A DNA stretch of 64,000 nucleotides, from the NCBI GenBank assembly GCA_964229355.1, contig CAXRDE010000011.1, positions 1 through 64,000 of the forward strand, read 5' to 3'. Below, in pieces: positions 8,743 through 18,104 of this stretch. Source of the DNA: CAXRDE01 sp964229355. Its GTDB lineage: Bacteria > Cyanobacteriota > Sericytochromatia > UBA7694. Below the pieces are notes generated by a model. The model saw only the letters and a list, made by a program, of their open reading frames with translations. It was not told where the DNA came from and searched no databases. The stretch's first letter is position 1. Every line of letters begins with the position of its first letter. The translations under genes were made by a program, and so were the position numbers.

Positions 8743-9467
8743 CACAAATAGTTATTACTCAGCCCATGCTATTTCCCTGGGTGGGATTATTTGAGCAACT
8801 ACAACTGGCTGAGGTTTGCGTCTTTTATGATAACGTGGCGTTTGCAAGGCGAAGTTTTATTAATCGTGTCCAAATCCCGCTGCATTCACACTCCACAAAA
8901 TGGTTAACATTACCTGTGGTAAAACATTCACGTGGAACACTTATTCGAGACCTTGTTATCTCCAGAGAACATAACTGGAAAGCCAAACACATCGCTTTTC
9001 TGCAAGACGTATATCAAAAAGCTCCTTTTAAAACAGACATGTTAGAACTGGTGCACCATGTTTACTCCGCTAACGAAGAATCAGCCATGTCTATAATCAT
9101 TAAAAGCATGCTAGCTATCTGCCAATATTATGATATCGATTCATCCTTTAGGCTCGCATCTCAAATACAAGACGGTTCGGTTCAGGGAAAAAGTGAAAAA
9201 CTTTTGGAAATCGTCCAGGCCTGTAAAGGAAAAACCTATATAACGGGACATGGCGCATTAAATTATCTCGATCACGCTTTATTTGAAACTCATCACATCC
9301 AGGTTCGTTACATGGATTACGCAAAAAAAGCCTATCCACAAATTAGCACGCAAGTGTTCAACCCCTATGTATCTACCCTGGATTTAATTGCGAACCTGGG
9401 CCCTGAAGGAAAAGAGATTTTCTGCCCCAAAACTTTAGATTGGAAAGAGATTTGCCATGCATCCTAA
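8739..9467 (+). CDS. WbqC-family protein
   Basis: The N-terminus (TQPMLFPWVGLFEQL, then FYDNVAF and INRVQI) is the WbqC-family signature. These proteins of about 230-245 residues recur in O-antigen and exopolysaccharide loci next to DegT aminotransferases and acyltransferases. Their reaction is not established to my knowledge. Context suggests a role in modifying the amino sugar. It overlaps its neighbours by 4 and 11 bases. A local drop in GC is visible here. Confidence 0.8.
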   Translation: MTQIVITQPMLFPWVGLFEQLQLAEVCVFYDNVAFARRSFINRVQIPLHSHSTKWLTLPVVKHSRGTLIRDLVISREHNWKAKHIAFLQDVYQKAPFKTDMLELVHHVYSANEESAMSIIIKSMLAICQYYDIDSSFRLASQIQDGSVQGKSEKLLEIVQACKGKTYITGHGALNYLDHALFETHHIQVRYMDYAKKAYPQISTQVFNPYVSTLDLIANLGPEGKEIFCPKTLDWKEICHAS

Positions 9468-10203
9468 AATTAAAGAATTTTTTGAAGACTGTGACGCCGA
9501 AATCAAAGGTATCGGTGAAGACCATGATGTACAGGGATTGTCCCGCATTTGGTTGCGTGAAATTACCCGTCACAAATACGCATATCACTTCACCTGGCTC
9601 GGACGCCCTGCCATACAATTTCCGCAAGATATGATTGCCACCCAGGAGCTTATTTGGCAAATTAAACCCGACCTTATTATTGAAACCGGCGTGGCCCACG
9701 GTGGATCCATTCTCTTTTACGCCTCTTTACTAGAATTGATCCACCCGCAGCAGCCTGCTTATGTTCTGGGCATTGATATCGATATTCGTGAGCACAATCG
9801 GGCTGAAATAGAAAACCACCCTTACTTCCATCGCGTGCGCTTGCTGGAGGGTTCTTCGGTAAGCCCTGAGGTCATTCAAGAGGCCCAAAAACATGCTGCC
9901 GATAAAAAGAAAATCATGGTCATTTTGGACTCTAATCACACCCATGAGCATGTACTCAAGGAGCTTGAAGCCTACGGTCCCCTGGTCAGTCATGGTAGTT
10001 ACTGCGTTGTTATGGATACGGTCATTGAACTCATGCCCACAGAATTCTTTGCCAATAGCAGTTGGGGCATTGGTAACAACCCCAAAACAGCAGTGACAGA
10101 ATATTTAAAACACAACCCACACTTTTCGGTAGATGAAAGCATTGACCATAAACTGTTGATCTCCGCTGCACCCGGAGGTTACTTAAAATGTCAGAAACCC
10201 TGA
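9457..10203 (+). CDS. CmcI-family (cephalosporin hydroxylase / sugar O-methyltransferase) protein
   Basis: The 248-residue protein matches the CmcI family: a SAM-binding core with IETGVAHGGSILFYAS (about residues 70-85), LGIDIDI, and the metal-site region LDSNHTHEHVLKEL. Despite the family name, characterised relatives include SAM-dependent sugar O-methyltransferases such as rhamnosyl O-methyltransferases. An O-methyl transfer on the glycan is the likely role. It overlaps the flanking genes by 11 and 16 bases. Confidence 0.75.
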   Translation: MHPKIKEFFEDCDAEIKGIGEDHDVQGLSRIWLREITRHKYAYHFTWLGRPAIQFPQDMIATQELIWQIKPDLIIETGVAHGGSILFYASLLELIHPQQPAYVLGIDIDIREHNRAEIENHPYFHRVRLLEGSSVSPEVIQEAQKHAADKKKIMVILDSNHTHEHVLKELEAYGPLVSHGSYCVVMDTVIELMPTEFFANSSWGIGNNPKTAVTEYLKHNPHFSVDESIDHKLLISAAPGGYLKCQKP

Positions 10204-11330
10204 GTCTTCCGATCCCTATTGCCGGTCCTTCCATTACCGATTTAGAGCTAGAATATGTGCAAGACGCCCTGAAGACAGCCTGGTATCAAAATGCCAATAA
10301 GTACAACCAACGCTTTGAAGCGCGCTTTGCCGCCTATGTCGGGCGTCGCTACGCAGTGAGTTTGCCCTCGTGTACTTCTGCCCTTCATTTGGCTTTGGCG
10401 GCACTTCATATTGGTCCGGGTGACGAGGTCATTGTGCCTGATTTAACGTGGATTGCCTCCAGCGCTCCCATCACTTACATGGGGGCAACCCCTCGTTTTG
10501 CCGATGTAGATCCCCAAACCTGGTGTCTTTGTCCCCGTTCTGCGGAAGCTTTAATTACACCGAAAACGCGTGCGATCATCGCCGTGGACCTTTATGGGCA
10601 TATGCCCCAGTATGAAGCGCTGATCGCTCTCGCCGAACGGCATCAAATTCCGCTGATTGAAGATGCAGCTGAAGCCTTTGGTTCCGAGTATCAGGAAAAA
10701 AAAGCCGGAAGCTTCGGCCTGGCTTCCACTTTTAGCTTCCATGGCTCTAAGACCATGACTACCGGTGAAGGCGGCATGTTGGTTACCGATGACCCAGACT
10801 TTTTTCAGCGGGTACTCATTTTACGGGATCATGGACGGCACCCTCAGGATAAAAGTTTCTGGAACCAGGAAATTGCGTTTAAGTATAAAATGAGCAGTTT
10901 GCAAGCGGCCCTTGGATTGGCACAAGTGGAAAGAGCTGATGCTCTGGTGGAAAAAAAGCGTGCTATTTTTGCTTTTTATGCCCGGGAGTTAAAGCATCTT
11001 CCCGTTCAACTTAACCCTGATTTTTCGGGAACATACAATTCTTATTGGATGAGTTCCCTGCTCCTAAATCCCGAGGTCAACCACGACAAGGAAAGCTTTC
11101 AAAAAGCACTTCTGGCCTATCAAATTGATACACGCCCCATGTTTTACCCTTTGAGCAGCCTACCAGCCTACGAGCGGGCCACAGACACTGCCAGAGCCCG
11201 TCAGGACAACATGGTGAGTTACGATCTTTCTCCCCGTGGCATTAATCTGCCCAGTGCCCTGAGCTTATCAGAAGCTGCCCTGACCTACGTGTGTCAGAAT
11301 ATTGTGCAGATCATCGGAGAGGCCCAATGA
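10188..11330 (+). CDS. DegT/DnrJ/EryC1/StrS sugar aminotransferase
   Basis: This PLP enzyme of 380 residues keeps the Schiff-base lysine K188 in FHGSKTMTTGEGG and the pyridine-binding D159 in IEDAAEAFGS. The lysine rules out an RfbH-type dehydrase, which has His at that place. It would transaminate a keto sugar, most simply the 4-keto group made by RfbG, giving a 4-amino-4,6-dideoxy sugar. It overlaps the upstream CmcI-like gene by 16 bases and the following glycosyltransferase by an ATGA. Confidence 0.88.
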   Translation: MSETLSLPIPIAGPSITDLELEYVQDALKTAWYQNANKYNQRFEARFAAYVGRRYAVSLPSCTSALHLALAALHIGPGDEVIVPDLTWIASSAPITYMGATPRFADVDPQTWCLCPRSAEALITPKTRAIIAVDLYGHMPQYEALIALAERHQIPLIEDAAEAFGSEYQEKKAGSFGLASTFSFHGSKTMTTGEGGMLVTDDPDFFQRVLILRDHGRHPQDKSFWNQEIAFKYKMSSLQAALGLAQVERADALVEKKRAIFAFYARELKHLPVQLNPDFSGTYNSYWMSSLLLNPEVNHDKESFQKALLAYQIDTRPMFYPLSSLPAYERATDTARARQDNMVSYDLSPRGINLPSALSLSEAALTYVCQNIVQIIGEAQ

Positions 11331-13069
11331 GTCAAAACACCTACACCCAACCCCTGAGCTTTAATCTATACCTGGGAGAAGACGTCCGGTTTCTTTCCCA
11401 TTGCTTTCATTATTTGGCCCAGCAGCACATGCCCTTAGACCTAAACTTTTACAGCAACCATCATGCGCTATACCAGGCCGATGTTCATATGAATGTGGTC
11501 AAAATACTTTACGACCATGGCTATTTTGAACGTTTTCACAGCCTACAGATAGGCTGGCATACTCCTGAATCCCTTCAGGCCTCGCCCACAGGCGTTTTTA
11601 TTCCAACACCAGACACCCTTGAAAGTATTGAAGGTGATGCCGTTTTGGCATTTTGTGATGAGCATCTAGAAAAAATAGAGCAGCTTGAGCAACAGGGGCT
11701 TATACTCGAAGAAGACCGCCTACAAAAAATTTTAGAAACCCCCACTACCCATGAGTGGCTTTATCGCAAAGCCTGGGAAAATGATATACGGGATAAAATT
11801 CTTGCGCTTGTAAAAAGTGAGAAGGTTACGGCAGCACAACATCAGCTCTATCAGGCCCTGCAACATTGTGATTTAAACAAATACGGCTTTCACTTTGCCT
11901 GGCGAAAAGAAATTCAAGAACCAGCTTTGCACACGCTGATGTCAAACCCTGAACACGAGGGAGCCCACCTGGGTTTATCACTTTTTAAACGCTATTACCC
12001 AAGCGTTCCTGAAAGCATCAGGCCTTTGCTCGAAAGCTGGCAAACCCAGCACACTGGATATCTGCGCATTCAGCCTCCTTTGCAAGAAAATGCCTTGACC
12101 TATATTTTAACTACCTATCAGCGCATTGAAGGCTTTCAAAGAGCGGCTCAACATATTCTGAACCAAAGCTGCGATCAATGGTATTTTTCAATCCTTGATC
12201 ATGGTTCAGAACCTGAAATGCAGCGTTGTATTGAAGCCATTCAGCGGCAGCGCCCCGACCGTATTCAGGTATACCGTCAAGATACCAATACAGGTGTAAA
12301 GTCAATCTTTAAACACCTTCAACCCGTTATTGAGCAGGCTCCCACTGAACTGATTTGTTTTTGTGCCGACGATGACTATGTCTGGCCCCAACATGCCCAA
12401 CGCTCCCTGAATCTATTTAAAAAATATCCCTGGCTGGGCATGGTCTACAGTGGTAAGCAGTTGGTTTCTTCCCAGGGACAAGCAATTCACGCCGTGGGCC
12501 CCTATTATAAGCAGGATCAAATCATTAACCCCCACACCGAACTGCAACGTATTATTCCCATGCGTTCCGCCACGCCGCACTTCGTCGCCCGCAAAGGCGT
12601 CTTTAAGTCTCTGGGAAGAACGGATCCCTATCTTCCCTCAGATGCCGAATATGGTCTTCACGACACGCTTTCGCACATTTTTGCTATTGCCCTGTATGAG
12701 GTGGCCTGTACCAACGATATTTTATCTTCAGTAACCCTCGATAACCAAAGTGCCTTTATGCAAGAGGATATTAGCTCAGTGTGGCTTTTAATGGCCAGAG
12801 AAGTCATTCAAAAATACCATGCGCTCTTTGACGAAGCGTTTCCCATTCAGCCGGTACAGCAATTGCTAAAAATGCTTTTTGAAAGCAGCTCTGCCCGCCT
12901 GTGGCAAGAGTGGGAGCACATGGAGAGTGCAGAAATTTATCAGCAGGCTTTAGATACCAAGTATCAATTCTACAAGGAAGCGTTTACTTTTAAGCAAGAG
13001 GTCCTGCCTCTGTGCAGTTCAACAACACCGTTTTTGTTTGAAAGCCGGCATCCTTACGCTCCGCTATAA
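11327..13069 (+). CDS. GT2 glycosyltransferase with an unrecognised N-terminal region
   Basis: The 580-residue protein has a family 2 glycosyltransferase domain in its second half (about residues 265-480): YILTTYQRIEGF, then SILDHG and the metal-binding FCADDDYVW. The first 250 residues (starting SFNLYLGEDVRFLSHCF) are not a GT2 domain and I do not recognise them; a sentence-like motif YSNHHALYQADVH hints at a second sugar-binding or transferase module. It is the last gene of the cluster and would transfer the finished sugar. It converges on tamB, 12 bases away. Confidence 0.75.
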   Translation: MSQNTYTQPLSFNLYLGEDVRFLSHCFHYLAQQHMPLDLNFYSNHHALYQADVHMNVVKILYDHGYFERFHSLQIGWHTPESLQASPTGVFIPTPDTLESIEGDAVLAFCDEHLEKIEQLEQQGLILEEDRLQKILETPTTHEWLYRKAWENDIRDKILALVKSEKVTAAQHQLYQALQHCDLNKYGFHFAWRKEIQEPALHTLMSNPEHEGAHLGLSLFKRYYPSVPESIRPLLESWQTQHTGYLRIQPPLQENALTYILTTYQRIEGFQRAAQHILNQSCDQWYFSILDHGSEPEMQRCIEAIQRQRPDRIQVYRQDTNTGVKSIFKHLQPVIEQAPTELICFCADDDYVWPQHAQRSLNLFKKYPWLGMVYSGKQLVSSQGQAIHAVGPYYKQDQIINPHTELQRIIPMRSATPHFVARKGVFKSLGRTDPYLPSDAEYGLHDTLSHIFAIALYEVACTNDILSSVTLDNQSAFMQEDISSVWLLMAREVIQKYHALFDEAFPIQPVQQLLKMLFESSSARLWQEWEHMESAEIYQQALDTKYQFYKEAFTFKQEVLPLCSSTTPFLFESRHPYAPL

Positions 13070-13081
13070 GTCTTTAGTAAA

Positions 13082-16000
13082 CTACCACAACGAGGGCCCT
13101 GGTGTACTCATCTCTTCGGTGAGCGTATCAGGGCTTTCTTCTGATTGTGCGGCGTTTCCGATTTGTTTCTTTTGACGGGGCTCCGGGGCTTCTTCTTCGT
13201 AACCCCAATATTTCTTACGCACCGCGTCCATCCAACGCAACACATTATCCAGCATATAATTGCCGGTAATTTTAACGTTTTGAATGGCACCCAGCTGTTC
13301 GTACTCATAGTCTAAGGCCCAGTTTTGGTTCAGGTTATAATTGGCACCCAGTTCATAGGTGGTGGTGTTACCGTCAATAAAGCCGGTTCCTCTCAGCTTC
13401 ACCCGATTCAGATATTCCAGTTGCGCTAAGTTTTGCTCTACATATTCATCGAGAAAGAAGAAAGGACTGGAACGCAACTCAAATTTAAAGGTGGGACCAC
13501 TGATCGATTGACCGGCAATCCCAAAAGAAAGCTCTTCGAGCCCTAAAACACTTGCCAGACGCGAGGTTAAGGGGTCAAATAGTCCCCTTAAAACAGAGTC
13601 AGAGAACTGGGTGGCCACACCGCCTATATCGCCCTGAGATAAACCTTGCACGGTGCGAAAGCCTGTCAATTGCGCAAAAATTTCAGTATCGCTCAAGCCC
13701 TGGGTATTGTTAAAATCAAAGCGCAAATTATTGCGTTTAACATCGCTTAAGGTACCTGATATCAAAGCTTCTACCGGGGCGTCCGCGCCCTGAACATTAA
13801 AGCTACTTTTGACACTAAAACGGGGGTCTAAGCTTTTCAAGGTGGGATCAAAGGTTACATTCATTTCATCCACATTCAAAATATTCCCTAACAGGTAAAG
13901 TTTTCCTTCGGTAGCCTGTACTGCACCAGCCATACGCAAGGTACCAGCTTTATGCTGCAGGGTCAGACCCGATTCAGAGAAAATGGGAATATCAAAAATC
14001 GGCGAATGCAACTCATAATCAAAGGGCATCAATACATTCAACCCGCCGAACAAAAAGCGGGGTTGTTCAGCGGTGGCGTCACCTTCTGAAGCAAAGCTGC
14101 TGGAGGTGGGAATACTGGCAGTATCTCGTAAGAAAGGAAAGAAGGTTTCCCCCCCTTTACCAAGGGCAATACGCCCAGAAATAATGGGTTGCTGAATTAA
14201 GCCCCGAATCCGAACCTCTGCCTGTTCAATGGGAGTTTGGGTTTGAAAAAGTCCTGAATTATTGTACTGAAATAAAACGTCTTTCATCTGGGTTTTCAGA
14301 TTTAAATAAGAGGGCTTAAGATTCAAGAGGTCCATGGTCCCTGTAGCCAGAATTTCACCGCCACCAAAACGTCCGGTCACCTGCTCAATAGCTACATTTT
14401 GCTGAATGACACCATTTTCGTCGGTATTGCGCTTCAACTGTCCACGCACCCTTAAATTGCTGACCATATCCCGTAAGGCCGGAATATAAATGCTGGTATC
14501 GTTCATGGAAAAGGTACCCTCAAGCTGTGGATTGCGAGGACTACCCAGCACATTGACTAAAATGGCGCCTGTCCCTTTCCGCCAGTCAATGGCATTGGTA
14601 AAAAGGTTAACAAGACCAAAACTATCGTTTTGCAATTGCAGGGTGACATCCATGGGTTTATTTAAATCGGTGACCGGCACATCGCCGTAAGCCACCACCT
14701 GTTGGTCACCATAGTTTAATTCCACCCGTGTATCGCGGACATAGCCATCCCGGTAATCAGTCAGAGTGGCCAGACTATCAAAAAAGATTTGATTCAAGAG
14801 CAAGCGATTCAGCTTGAGCTCCGCCGTAACCTCGGGGTTTTTCACGGGACCCTGAGCCACCGCAAAAGCGCTTAGACTACCGTCTAAACGCGTATCTAAA
14901 TTGCGCAGAAAAGGATTTAAACTATCCAGCTTAAGCCCTTTGGCACGCACCTCTAAGTTGAGGTCTTTGGCCAGATCCACAAGCCCCTGAACCTCTAAAG
15001 TACCCCCCTGCTTTTCAATCAAATAAAACTTTTTGAGATCCACTTTCTGATCTTTGTAGACCGCATTTAAAAAGGTTTCGGGCACCTCGGCATCCTGGTA
15101 CTTCAGGTTTTGCACCATCCCCTGGGCTTTTACCTCAGGTGCTGAGACCGATCCCTTAATCTGAGCATTGAGCGATAAATCGCCCCGCAGGCTTTCTAAG
15201 GGAGATTGCTCTACTTGAGGACTCTCTGCAGGCTCGGTGTTGGGTTGTAGCTTCCAACGCTCCCAATGGTCATAAACCTCTTTCCAGCGCAATGACAAGG
15301 GCTGCTGCGCGCCCTCCATTTGAAAGAGCTGCCGTTGACGCACATTGGGAAGCTCAAAAGTTTTCGGTAGGGTATCCGCTGGCGGCATTTGTTTCTGAAC
15401 ACTTTTTTCCGCTTCTGCCCGTAGGCGCTCAGGCAAAAGGGCCACCAGGTGCGCCAAAGAAAAGCTATCGGCCTCCGCCACCAAATCCAACACTGGGCTT
15501 GAGGGATTCAGATCCACTTTCCCTTTGACATTCAAGTGATCGCCTTGCTCCTCAAGACGGGCTTCTCGAATGGTTAGCACTTTGCGGTCCAGCCGGGTGT
15601 CTAAAGCAATTTTCTCCAAGTCGATATCCTGAATTTTAAGGTTATCTGCGGTACTGATCAGCTCAGCTTTGACACCACCTTGCTGAGCTGAAGCCGAAGC
15701 CGCCAATTTAACTTTGCCGCCATAGACATCATACAGTTGCAAAATCGGGAAATCAGTCACGTCCAGTTCGCCGTTGAGCTTTCCCCGAAAAGCCTCCTCA
15801 GGACTTTGCTTCGACAATAAAACAGGCACCGAGACCGTCCCTGAGCCTCGCACAAAGGAGTCCTCGTTTTCTAAACTCAAGCGCTGAATATCCGCAAGTC
15901 CTTGCCGCCAATTCACCTGTACAATGGCGTGGTCCAGGTGTTGCAACACCTGTTCCTGGGTTTTAAGGGGAACATTGAGATCCACCTGGTTGGCCTCAAA

Positions 16001-17947
16001 ATTGAGGCTTCCATTAAAAGCGGTCCAGTTGCGCTGCATGCGCTGCAAAGAGCCCTGCACCGAAGCCGCCAGGCGTGCGGTACCTTTTTCAAAATAACGA
16101 TCCGGAGCAAAGGCATTGACCCGGGTAAGATCAACCTGCTCTGCTTCAACCTTGGCATCTAAACGGTCCATATTGCGCAATGTCAAGGCGCCTTTGACCA
16201 GCCCGGCATCGGTAGAGTTTGCCCGCAGCGCCACCGTGGTCAGGGGCTTGCTGTAACGAAAACGGGTTTGCAGATCATAAATGGGGTGAAGCGTTTTACT
16301 CACAGGGAAGGACAACGCAGGACTGGAGAGCAGGCCTGTGGCTCGCGGATTGCTCAGGGTTCCTGCAGCATCGGCAGTCAAATTAACCCGTCCAGCAGGG
16401 CGAATATCTTGATCAAGACGTAAACCGAGATCCTTCTGCATATCTTGCAAAGACAAGTTTTGCCCAGAGACGTGGGCACGCAAAGCGTTATTTTTTAAGC
16501 CCAGGCGGCCTTCAGCAAACACACTCCCTTGAAAGACCTGGGTATTCAGGCGATGGACAGTGAGCAAGTCGGGGGTATACGTTAAGCGGGACGATAACGC
16601 CGATACATCAATCTGCTGGTAAGCCGCTGAGGCGACCCGCAGGTCAGCCTGGGCGGCCTGCGGGTTATAATCAAAATTGGCCAGCGCGTCGTTAACGCGT
16701 ACGTCTTTCATAGTAAAGCGAGGCAAGGCCACAAATCCAGAGGCATTGATTTTATCAAGAAAACCTTGAATCCTTACATCAGAACGCACGACACCTGCAG
16801 GGTTAAGTTCTCGCAAAAGGCCTTTTACAGAAGGATAATTGACCGCTTTGACAATGGGCTGAATGTAAAGACCTGGCGTGCGAACCCGCAAATCAAAAGC
16901 AGGCTTCGAAAGGTACTCGCCCACATGACCCGTGAGTAGAACCTGAGAGTCACCGGTTTTTAAATCGAGTCCGGGGATATTGACTCTCTTTTCGTTAAGG
17001 GTGGTGCGGCCATTGAGCAAGAGAGGGTCACGGTAGTAGGGCACATAGGCATTCACCTGGTCAAAATCAATGCCCAGGGTATAACGCAACTTACCAAAAG
17101 CCCAGCTGTCCCAATTGGCGTATAACTGACCATCAATGGCTCCTGAAATAAAACGAAAGTCATCCAGCGCATCGTTGGTTTGGCTCACCAGATCTAAATA
17201 ACGGTTTGCCGACGTTAAGTCGGGGGTATTCACATCGGCCGAGGCCCAGCCTTCGCCCTCAAAAAGATGCACCTGACCCTTGCCCCAAAAGGACAGTAAG
17301 GGATTGCGCACACGGGCGTTCAACAGGGCATGGGCACCATCATAGATATCGCCTCGGACAAAAGGCACAATCACGTGATCTTTTAAGGCAAATTTTTCAC
17401 CCAGATCCTGATAGCTCACAAAAAGATCATTGATGGCGATTTTCATGCGGGGCAAAACCAGGGGTTCGGCATTGGGATCTTTGTCTTCGCTGGGCTTTAG
17501 CTCTGGGCGCAAGTTGAGACGCCCTTGCGCGTCGCGAATGGCGCGCACATAAGCAGATTGCGCCGTAACCAGGGCCACCTGAGGCCGCCCACGCAAATAG
17601 GCGAGAAGATCACTCTCAAAGGTCAGCTGAGGAATCACCAAAAAGGGTTTTCCGGCCCCGCGGTAGCCGTACACATGTAAATTGCGAATCTCAATGGATT
17701 GATATCCCAGACGCAGGCGCAGTTCGGTCACACTGCCAATCTGAACCGGCAGACCGGTCTGGGCTAAAATAATGGATTCGATATACGCCGTAAGGGGTTC
17801 AAGCAGCAAGGCTGGAGGACGCCACAGCACAAGCAGACAGAGAAAAAAGAGTAAAGCGAGCATCCAAAAAACAAAACGGAGCAGAAAAAGAAAGCCGTTG
17901 AGCAAAGAGAAGTGAATGGAAAGCTTGCCGCTTTGGAGGTCAGACAT
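13082..17947 (-). CDS. tamB: Translocation and assembly module protein TamB
   Basis: The 1621-residue protein begins with one membrane anchor (about residues 15-43, FLFLLRFVFWMLALLFFLCL) followed by a long beta-rich periplasmic region of repeating strands. It ends with the conserved TamB/DUF490 domain, including NWALDYEYEQLG and a terminal segment near VKITGNYMLDN. TamB-like proteins bridge the inner and outer membranes and support phospholipid transport and outer-membrane protein assembly. TamA is not in the window. The presence of tamB shows an outer membrane. No strong ribosome site precedes the ATG. Confidence 0.9.
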   Translation of the reverse strand: MSDLQSGKLSIHFSLLNGFLFLLRFVFWMLALLFFLCLLVLWRPPALLLEPLTAYIESIILAQTGLPVQIGSVTELRLRLGYQSIEIRNLHVYGYRGAGKPFLVIPQLTFESDLLAYLRGRPQVALVTAQSAYVRAIRDAQGRLNLRPELKPSEDKDPNAEPLVLPRMKIAINDLFVSYQDLGEKFALKDHVIVPFVRGDIYDGAHALLNARVRNPLLSFWGKGQVHLFEGEGWASADVNTPDLTSANRYLDLVSQTNDALDDFRFISGAIDGQLYANWDSWAFGKLRYTLGIDFDQVNAYVPYYRDPLLLNGRTTLNEKRVNIPGLDLKTGDSQVLLTGHVGEYLSKPAFDLRVRTPGLYIQPIVKAVNYPSVKGLLRELNPAGVVRSDVRIQGFLDKINASGFVALPRFTMKDVRVNDALANFDYNPQAAQADLRVASAAYQQIDVSALSSRLTYTPDLLTVHRLNTQVFQGSVFAEGRLGLKNNALRAHVSGQNLSLQDMQKDLGLRLDQDIRPAGRVNLTADAAGTLSNPRATGLLSSPALSFPVSKTLHPIYDLQTRFRYSKPLTTVALRANSTDAGLVKGALTLRNMDRLDAKVEAEQVDLTRVNAFAPDRYFEKGTARLAASVQGSLQRMQRNWTAFNGSLNFEANQVDLNVPLKTQEQVLQHLDHAIVQVNWRQGLADIQRLSLENEDSFVRGSGTVSVPVLLSKQSPEEAFRGKLNGELDVTDFPILQLYDVYGGKVKLAASASAQQGGVKAELISTADNLKIQDIDLEKIALDTRLDRKVLTIREARLEEQGDHLNVKGKVDLNPSSPVLDLVAEADSFSLAHLVALLPERLRAEAEKSVQKQMPPADTLPKTFELPNVRQRQLFQMEGAQQPLSLRWKEVYDHWERWKLQPNTEPAESPQVEQSPLESLRGDLSLNAQIKGSVSAPEVKAQGMVQNLKYQDAEVPETFLNAVYKDQKVDLKKFYLIEKQGGTLEVQGLVDLAKDLNLEVRAKGLKLDSLNPFLRNLDTRLDGSLSAFAVAQGPVKNPEVTAELKLNRLLLNQIFFDSLATLTDYRDGYVRDTRVELNYGDQQVVAYGDVPVTDLNKPMDVTLQLQNDSFGLVNLFTNAIDWRKGTGAILVNVLGSPRNPQLEGTFSMNDTSIYIPALRDMVSNLRVRGQLKRNTDENGVIQQNVAIEQVTGRFGGGEILATGTMDLLNLKPSYLNLKTQMKDVLFQYNNSGLFQTQTPIEQAEVRIRGLIQQPIISGRIALGKGGETFFPFLRDTASIPTSSSFASEGDATAEQPRFLFGGLNVLMPFDYELHSPIFDIPIFSESGLTLQHKAGTLRMAGAVQATEGKLYLLGNILNVDEMNVTFDPTLKSLDPRFSVKSSFNVQGADAPVEALISGTLSDVKRNNLRFDFNNTQGLSDTEIFAQLTGFRTVQGLSQGDIGGVATQFSDSVLRGLFDPLTSRLASVLGLEELSFGIAGQSISGPTFKFELRSSPFFFLDEYVEQNLAQLEYLNRVKLRGTGFIDGNTTTYELGANYNLNQNWALDYEYEQLGAIQNVKITGNYMLDNVLRWMDAVRKKYWGYEEEAPEPRQKKQIGNAAQSEESPDTLTEEMSTPGPSLW

Positions 17948-18104
17948 AAGGCCGTTGCGCTATTTTGATTAATCTTAAGATACAGGTATTATAAAGTAAT
18001 CCCATGTTAAACAAAGGGCAATGCGCACATGCTTATAAAATTTTAATACTTTCAGGCGTATGCTAAACACAAGAAACGATAGATCAGGAGCCTTTGACCT
18101 TTTC

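Noticed and set aside
10188..11330. DegT protein as an RfbH-type C3 dehydrase
   Set aside because: The PLP-binding lysine K188 is present. RfbH-type enzymes have His there.
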